From Aldehydirespirator sp963662645 (GTDB taxonomy: Bacteria; Actinomycetota; Acidimicrobiia; Acidimicrobiales; Aldehydirespiratoraceae), in assembly GCA_963662645.2 (NCBI GenBank), contig OY759762.1:620001-684000 (forward strand): DNA of 64,000 nt, in the 5' to 3' direction. Below are positions 60,167-64,000 of the stretch, in pieces. Every line of letters starts with the position of its first letter. Within the stretch, counting starts at the first letter, position 1. The notes under the pieces are model-generated. The model ran no database searches, had not been told where the DNA came from, and saw nothing but the letters and a program-made list of their open reading frames with translations. Both the position numbers and the translations under genes were made by a program.

Positions 60167-60960
60167 AAGTCCGACTCCTGACGGGCGCAGCGATCATCGC
60201 CCTCGCGGCGGCCGCCTGCGGATCCGACGATCCGGTCACGGTTGCCGAGCCGGCCGCCGCGATTGACCCCGTCACCGGCGAGTTGGTCGACGAGATGGTC
60301 GGCAGCGAGACCGACACGGTCGTGGAGCCCGAAATCGCGGCAGACGCAACCGCCGCGGACACCACCGGCGAGGCGCCCGCGGCCGAAGCCGCAGCCGCCG
60401 AAGCCGAGGCAGAGGCAGCCGAGGCAGAGGCAGCCGCGGCAGCCGCAGCCATGGCAGAGGCAGCCGCGGCAGCCGAAGCCGAGGCGACAACGACCACCGC
60501 CGCGCCCACCACCTCCGCGGCACCAACAACCACCGCCGCACCGGTCGTCGAGACCGACGTGCCCGCTCAGGACATGATCGATGTGCGCACAGGAGCGACC
60601 GTCAACCTTCGCGACTTCGTGGACGGCTCGACACCCCTGCTGCTCTGGTTCTGGGCCCCGCATTGACCGATCTGCCGGCGAGAGGCGTCGCCGGTCGGGC
60701 AGTTCGCCCGAGACAACAGCGACAGAGTCATCGTCATAGGCGTTGGTGGCACGGACAGCCTCGCTCAGGCCGAGAGCTTCGCAACTGCGTACGGCGGCCC
60801 CGACAACCTGCTCTGGAGCGAGTCCCTAGTCGCTTGGCGCCACTACCGAGCCGGCAACCCCAACCTCGTGCTGCTCGACGGAGCGGGTGTGACCGAGATC
60901 GGCAGGCTCTCCAGCTTCAACCAGCGACGCATCGAGCAGATGCTGGACGAACTGGCGTAG
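60163..60960 (+). CDS. Thioredoxin-like lipoprotein, predicted selenoprotein (Sec168 at in-frame TGA)
   Basis: The frame starts at ATG 60163, overlapping the previous stop. A lipoprotein signal peptide (KVRLLTGAAIIALAAAAC, lipidated Cys19) is followed by an Ala/Glu/Thr-rich linker (about 35-130) and then a thioredoxin/TlpA-like domain. The line LLLWFWAPH is followed by TGA (60664-60666), then PICRREASPVGQFARDN. TGA therefore occupies the first position of the C-x-x-C redox motif (U-P-I-C; Cys171). The frame continues without a stop for 97 codons to TAG 60960 through DRVIVIGVGG, AWRHYRAGNPNLVLLDGAGV and RRIEQMLDELA, all thioredoxin-like. With Sec the product is 265 residues; without it, a useless 167-residue stub. 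A SECIS-like hairpin lies just downstream. The alternative, a nonsense pseudogene, would not explain the hairpin or the intact downstream frame. Confidence 0.82.
60672..60702 (+). promoter_or_regulatory. Bacterial SECIS-like hairpin after the in-frame TGA
   Basis: CCGGCGA (60675-60681) and TCGCCGG (60688-60694) form a perfect 7-bp stem closing the loop GAGGCG (60682-60687). Outer bases CTG (60672-60674) can pair with CAG (60700-60702) across a one-sided internal loop. The stem starts eight bases after the TGA and the apical loop begins 16 bases after it, with G as the first loop base. These features fit the known bacterial SECIS geometry recognised by SelB. Confidence 0.72.
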
Positions 60961-60963
60961 ACA

Positions 60964-61034
60964 GTTCACCGACAATTCGCCCGTCTGGACAATTCACCCG
61001 CCGTTCACCGGGATTCACTCCCGGTTCACGGTCT
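60964..61034 (+). promoter_or_regulatory. PHO-box-like direct repeats upstream of pstS
   Basis: GTTCACC or close variants begin at 60964, 60975, 60992, 61003, 61013 and 61024, mostly 10-11 bp apart. This matches the 11-bp direct repeat units bound by PhoP in actinobacteria. They precede pstS by about 110 bp, predicting phosphate-starvation control. The rest of the gap (61035-61137) ends with the ribosome-binding site GGGAGGG. Confidence 0.7.
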
Positions 61035-61137
61035 CCCCGGCTGTCCGAAACCTGGTCTTGTCTAGCTTGCCGGCGGCCCGCCGAAGGCGCGGGCTTGCCA
61101 TGCCATATTTCCAAGGGCCCAAGGGAGGGAAAACTAA

Positions 61138-62229
61138 GTGCGCAATTCAAGGTGCCGGCCCCTCTGGCTGCCGGTGATTCTCGTGAGCTTCTCGCTCGTG
61201 GCCGCTGCATGCGGTGACGACGACGAAGACACCTCGACGTCATCGGCTGCTACCGGCACCGACACCGGCGCCGCCGACACCGCCGACACAGACACTGCCG
61301 ACGCCGCGCCGACCACCCCAGTTGCGGCCATGACCGAAGAAGAGATGGCCTCTGTCTCGGGTGAGGTGAACATCTCGGGTTCGTCGACGGTTGAGCCGAT
61401 CTCGATCCGGGTGGCCGAACTGTTCGAGGATGTCGCCCCGGATGTGTCGGTGACCGTGGACGGTCCCGGCACCGGCGACGGCTTCAAGCTGTTCTGCGCG
61501 GGCGAGACCGACATTTCCGACGCCTCCCGCCAGATCAAGGACGCCGAGAAGCAGGACTGCTTCGCCAACGGAATCACCAACATCGTCGAGCTCAAGGTGG
61601 GCGTGGACGGCATCGCGGTCATGACCAGCGCCGGCAACGACGCGGTCGAGTGCCTGACCTTCCACCAGCTCTTCGACCTCATCGGCCCCACTGGCGAGGG
61701 CACCGGCACCTGGGCCGAGGCCTCCGCGGGCCTGCCCGACGCCCCGCTGGACGTCTTCGGACCCGGCGAGGAGTCCGGAACCTTCGACTCCTTCGTCGAG
61801 ATCGTCCTGGAGGACCTGGCCGAGGAGGCCGGCGTCGAGGCCACCACGCGCACCGACTACAGCCCCTCGGGCGACGACAACGTCATCCTGCAGGGCATCC
61901 AGTCCAGCGACACCAGCCTGGGCTGGGTCGGGTTCGCCTTCGCCATCAACGCCTCTGGCGTCAAGCTGCTCGAGGTCGACGGCGGCGACGGCTGCGTATC
62001 GCCCACCGCCGACACCATCGCCTCCAACGAGTACCCCGTCAGCCGGGACCTGTGGATCTACGTCAACGCCGATACGGCCGCCACCAACGCCGCATTGGTC
62101 GCCTACGTCGACTTCTACGTCTCCGAGGCCCTGAGCCGAGCCGTGAGCGAAGTCGGCTACGTGCCCCTCGCCGACACGGCCCACGCCGAGACCGCCGACC
62201 GCTGGCACAGCCGTGCTCTCATCAGCTAG
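61138..62229 (+). CDS. pstS: Phosphate-binding lipoprotein of the Pst transporter
   Basis: The 363-residue protein has a lipoprotein signal with VAAAC (Cys25) and an Asp/Thr/Ala-rich linker. The binding domain starts VNISGSSTVEPISIRVAELFE and contains GTGDGFKLFCAGETDISDASRQIK and DVFGPGEESGTFDSFVE, the residues that grip phosphate through the SGS and GTxxGF segments. It delivers phosphate to PstC/PstA. The GTG start follows GGGAGGG. PHO-box-like repeats lie upstream. Confidence 0.93.
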   Translation: MRNSRCRPLWLPVILVSFSLVAAACGDDDEDTSTSSAATGTDTGAADTADTDTADAAPTTPVAAMTEEEMASVSGEVNISGSSTVEPISIRVAELFEDVAPDVSVTVDGPGTGDGFKLFCAGETDISDASRQIKDAEKQDCFANGITNIVELKVGVDGIAVMTSAGNDAVECLTFHQLFDLIGPTGEGTGTWAEASAGLPDAPLDVFGPGEESGTFDSFVEIVLEDLAEEAGVEATTRTDYSPSGDDNVILQGIQSSDTSLGWVGFAFAINASGVKLLEVDGGDGCVSPTADTIASNEYPVSRDLWIYVNADTAATNAALVAYVDFYVSEALSRAVSEVGYVPLADTAHAETADRWHSRALIS

Positions 62230-62300
62230 AACGCCGGGCGGCCTGACCCGGACTTGACCCTGCGAAGATCCCTCCGCCGCCATGACCGACACGGAGCGCC

Positions 62301-63434
62301 GTGCATTCAGAGCTAGTCACCGCTGATCAGCTTCAGATCGCGCCTGCCCGCAGGCACCGCGACGTGATCATCAAGTACACCTTGATCGTGACGGCGCTCG
62401 TGTCGGTTCTGGTGAGCGCGCTGATCGTGTGGAGCCTCCTGCGGGAGGCGTGGACCTTCATCACCGGTGTGGTCTGGGCCGACACCTGGGGACAGCAGGG
62501 ATGGTTCCCCCGGCGGGGCCTCTACGACATACCCACCATCATCGTTCCATCGCTGATCGTGACCGGCATCGCCATGGTGGTGGCGGGCCCCCTGGGCCTG
62601 GGCGCCGCGGTGTACCTGTCGGAGTACGCCAACCCGAGGGTCAGGTCCTGGCTCAAGCCCGCGCTCGAGATCCTGGCCGGCATCCCCTCGGTCGTGCTGG
62701 GCTTCTTCGCGCTCACCTGGATCGCCCCCAACATCGTGGGACGCATAGGAAGGGAGGCGTTCCTGGTGATCGGCGCGGCGATCCTCCTCGGGTACGCCGC
62801 GGTGTCCGCCGGCATCGCGCGGGCCAAGATCAAGCAGTACCGGGAGGGGGCAGCCGATCCCTCGGCCCGGATCGGCGCGGTCGCGTCGATAGCCATGCTG
62901 GTCGTTGTCTTCGCCCTGGCGCTGGCGTGGATCCTGAACGTCTGGCTGGACTTCGCCCCGAACAACTCCGGCTCGCTGGCGGCCGCCGGCATCGGCGTGG
63001 GAATCCTGACCATCCCGCTGGTGGCCTCGATCTCCGAGGACGCCATGGCCGCAGTGCCCGACTCGCTGCGGGAGGCCTCGGCCGGGCTCGGCGCCCGGAA
63101 GATGGCCACCGCCACCGCGGTGGTGCTGCCCGCGGCCATCTCGGGCATCGTCGCTGCGTTCATCGTGGCCATCTCCAGGGCCATCGGCGAGACGATGGTG
63201 GTGTTCATGGCCGCCGGCGCGGCCGACGCCGCCCGCTTCACCGACTCCCCGTTCGAGGGCGGCCTGACGATGACCGCCGCGATGGCCTCGCTGGCGTCGG
63301 GCACTGACAGCGTCGTGGGCGAGGGCCTCACCTTCCAGAGCCTCTACTTCGTGGGCCTGATGCTGTTCCTGATCACGTTGAGCCTCAACATCATCGCCTC
63401 GCGCTTCGTGTCGAAGGTCCGCGAGGCCTATTAG
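62301..63434 (+). CDS. pstC: Phosphate ABC transporter permease PstC
   Basis: The 377-residue protein has six to seven hydrophobic segments and the PstC pattern: GLYDIPTIIVPSLIVTGIAMVVAGPLGLGAAVYLSEYANPRVRSWLKPALEILAGIPSVVLGFFAL. The EAA loop reads VPDSLREASAGLGARKMATATAVVLPAAISGIVAAFIVAISRAIGETMVV. It forms the membrane channel with PstA. GTG 62301 has GGAG five bases upstream. The 71-bp gap after pstS holds no gene. Confidence 0.94.
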   Translation: MHSELVTADQLQIAPARRHRDVIIKYTLIVTALVSVLVSALIVWSLLREAWTFITGVVWADTWGQQGWFPRRGLYDIPTIIVPSLIVTGIAMVVAGPLGLGAAVYLSEYANPRVRSWLKPALEILAGIPSVVLGFFALTWIAPNIVGRIGREAFLVIGAAILLGYAAVSAGIARAKIKQYREGAADPSARIGAVASIAMLVVVFALALAWILNVWLDFAPNNSGSLAAAGIGVGILTIPLVASISEDAMAAVPDSLREASAGLGARKMATATAVVLPAAISGIVAAFIVAISRAIGETMVVFMAAGAADAARFTDSPFEGGLTMTAAMASLASGTDSVVGEGLTFQSLYFVGLMLFLITLSLNIIASRFVSKVREAY

Positions 63435-63443
63435 GGCAGCGAG

Positions 63444-64000
63444 ATGATCACCCGCCTCGTCGATGACAAGTCCCGGGCCGCCATCGCCGCCTCCATCGAG
63501 AGGCGACGGGTGGACACCCGGGGCCTGCTGTTCAAGACGGTGCTTCAGGCGTGCCTGCTGCTGACGCTGGCACTGCTGGCGGTGCTGCTGGTCACCGTGG
63601 CGCTGGACAGCACCGACCAGCTCGGCACCCGCTTGTGGGACTTCCTCCAAGGCACCCTGCGGTCCCGATCCTCCGACGAGCGCCTCGGCATCCACCAGGG
63701 CATGTACGGCTCTCTGTGGATAGCCATCATCGTGGCCGTGCTGGCCTTCCCCATCGGGATCGGCGCCGCGGTCTATCTCGAGGAATATGCGCCCAGGAAC
63801 CGCTTCACGTCGTTCATCGAGATCAACATCCGCAACCTCGCGGGGGTGCCGTCGGTGGTGTATGGCCTGCTCGGGCTGGCCCTGCTGCTCAACGGGCAGA
63901 TCTTCGGCCTCGACCGTCTCACCGGCGGGAGCTCGGCCCTCTCGGGCGGGATCACCCTGGCCATCCTCGTGCTTCCCATTGTCATCATCACCTCCGGCGA
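63444..64000 (+). CDS. pstA: Phosphate ABC transporter permease PstA, 3' end outside window
   Basis: The visible 185 codons start at ATG 63444, nine bases after pstC. They include a first membrane helix (LQACLLLTLALLAVLLVTVAL), GMYGSLWIAIIVAVLAFPIGIGAAVYLEEYAPRNRFTSFIEINIRNLAGVPSVVYGLLGLALL and GGITLAILVLPIVIITS, all typical of PstA. The gene continues past the window, where pstB would be expected. Confidence 0.93.
   Translation, partial: MITRLVDDKSRAAIAASIERRRVDTRGLLFKTVLQACLLLTLALLAVLLVTVALDSTDQLGTRLWDFLQGTLRSRSSDERLGIHQGMYGSLWIAIIVAVLAFPIGIGAAVYLEEYAPRNRFTSFIEINIRNLAGVPSVVYGLLGLALLLNGQIFGLDRLTGGSSALSGGITLAILVLPIVIITSG

Noticed and set aside
60664..60666. Ordinary nonsense mutation making a pseudogene
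   Set aside because: Possible, but the TGA hits precisely the redox Cys position, the downstream frame has no further damage, and a correctly spaced hairpin follows. Selenocysteine explains all three.
60663..61217. Separate gene in another frame beginning at the TGA region after 60663
   Set aside because: It gives an Arg-rich, low-complexity product with no family pattern and runs into the pstS start. The frame continuing from 60163 gives thioredoxin-like sequence instead.
61240..62292. 350-codon reverse-strand frame over pstS
   Set aside because: It is a shadow with a Val/Gly/Asp repeat-like composition. PstS on the plus strand explains the region.
62313..63695. 460-codon reverse-strand frame over pstC and pstA
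   Set aside because: The product is Gln/His/Arg-rich and it is antisense to two clear permease genes.

Overview
This 64 kb window is GC-rich chromosomal DNA from an actinobacterium, most likely of class Acidimicrobiia. That placement is an inference. It rests on coenzyme F420 genes (CofD and a CofE without the nitroreductase half), a homodimeric pyruvate dehydrogenase E1, a LytR-CpsA-Psr protein, a separate Ku plus LigD-polymerase pair, frequent GTG starts, and ATGA/GTGA stop-start overlaps throughout. No rRNA, tRNA or CRISPR was seen.

Layout. 1-2.6 kb: end of a membrane glycosyltransferase, an isochorismatase-fold protein lacking its catalytic residues, and a decayed hicBA pair. 2.6-6.5 kb: a tight operon for GDP-D-rhamnose (rmd, gmd) running into F420 genes (cofD, cofE). 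6.5-9.9 kb: accessory island with a DUF222/HNH nuclease, a remnant antitoxin and a DUF4143 ATPase. 10-16.7 kb: minus-strand nucleotide-sugar and envelope genes (galE, a mannose-1-phosphate guanylyltransferase-like gene, ugd, an LCP ligase, birA). 16.7-18.5 kb: biotin-dependent carboxylase alpha chain. 18.7-37.5 kb: a large surface-polysaccharide locus with GT2 enzymes, an initiating sugar-phosphate transferase, a two-gene ABC exporter, an O-antigen ligase between two giant paralogous double glycosyltransferases, a secreted protein and a flippase. 37.7-47.7 kb: rhodanese-ThiF, sirtuin, phosphotransferase, aminopeptidases and NHEJ genes (ligD polymerase domain, ku). 47.7-53.3 kb: a LipB-LipA fusion beside E2 and lipoamide dehydrogenase, making a lipoylation/2-oxoacid dehydrogenase block. 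53.3-56.8 kb: small accessory genes, a mazEF-type module and an IS3 remnant. 56.8-61 kb: aceE, a HhH-GPD glycosylase and a thioredoxin-like lipoprotein. 61.1-64 kb: pstS-pstC-pstA (cut by the window end) behind an array of PHO-box-like repeats.

The strongest novel signal is the lipoprotein at 60163-60960. Its frame contains one in-frame TGA exactly at the first cysteine position of a W-x-x-x-[C]-x-x-C thioredoxin motif, so the motif reads U-P-I-C. The frame stays open for 97 further codons of thioredoxin-like sequence. Eight bases after the TGA begins a perfect 7-bp hairpin with a 6-nt loop that fits a bacterial SECIS element. I read this as a selenoprotein.

A second theme is short tandem duplication at gene starts. 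The 5' end of cofD is present three times, the start of the GT2 gene at 23063 three times, the lpd start with its ribosome-binding site twice, and the ugd GTG start twice in frame. At cofD and the GT2 gene the extra copies form tiny ORFs whose stops overlap the next start. Short tandem and dispersed repeats at gene junctions are abundant throughout.
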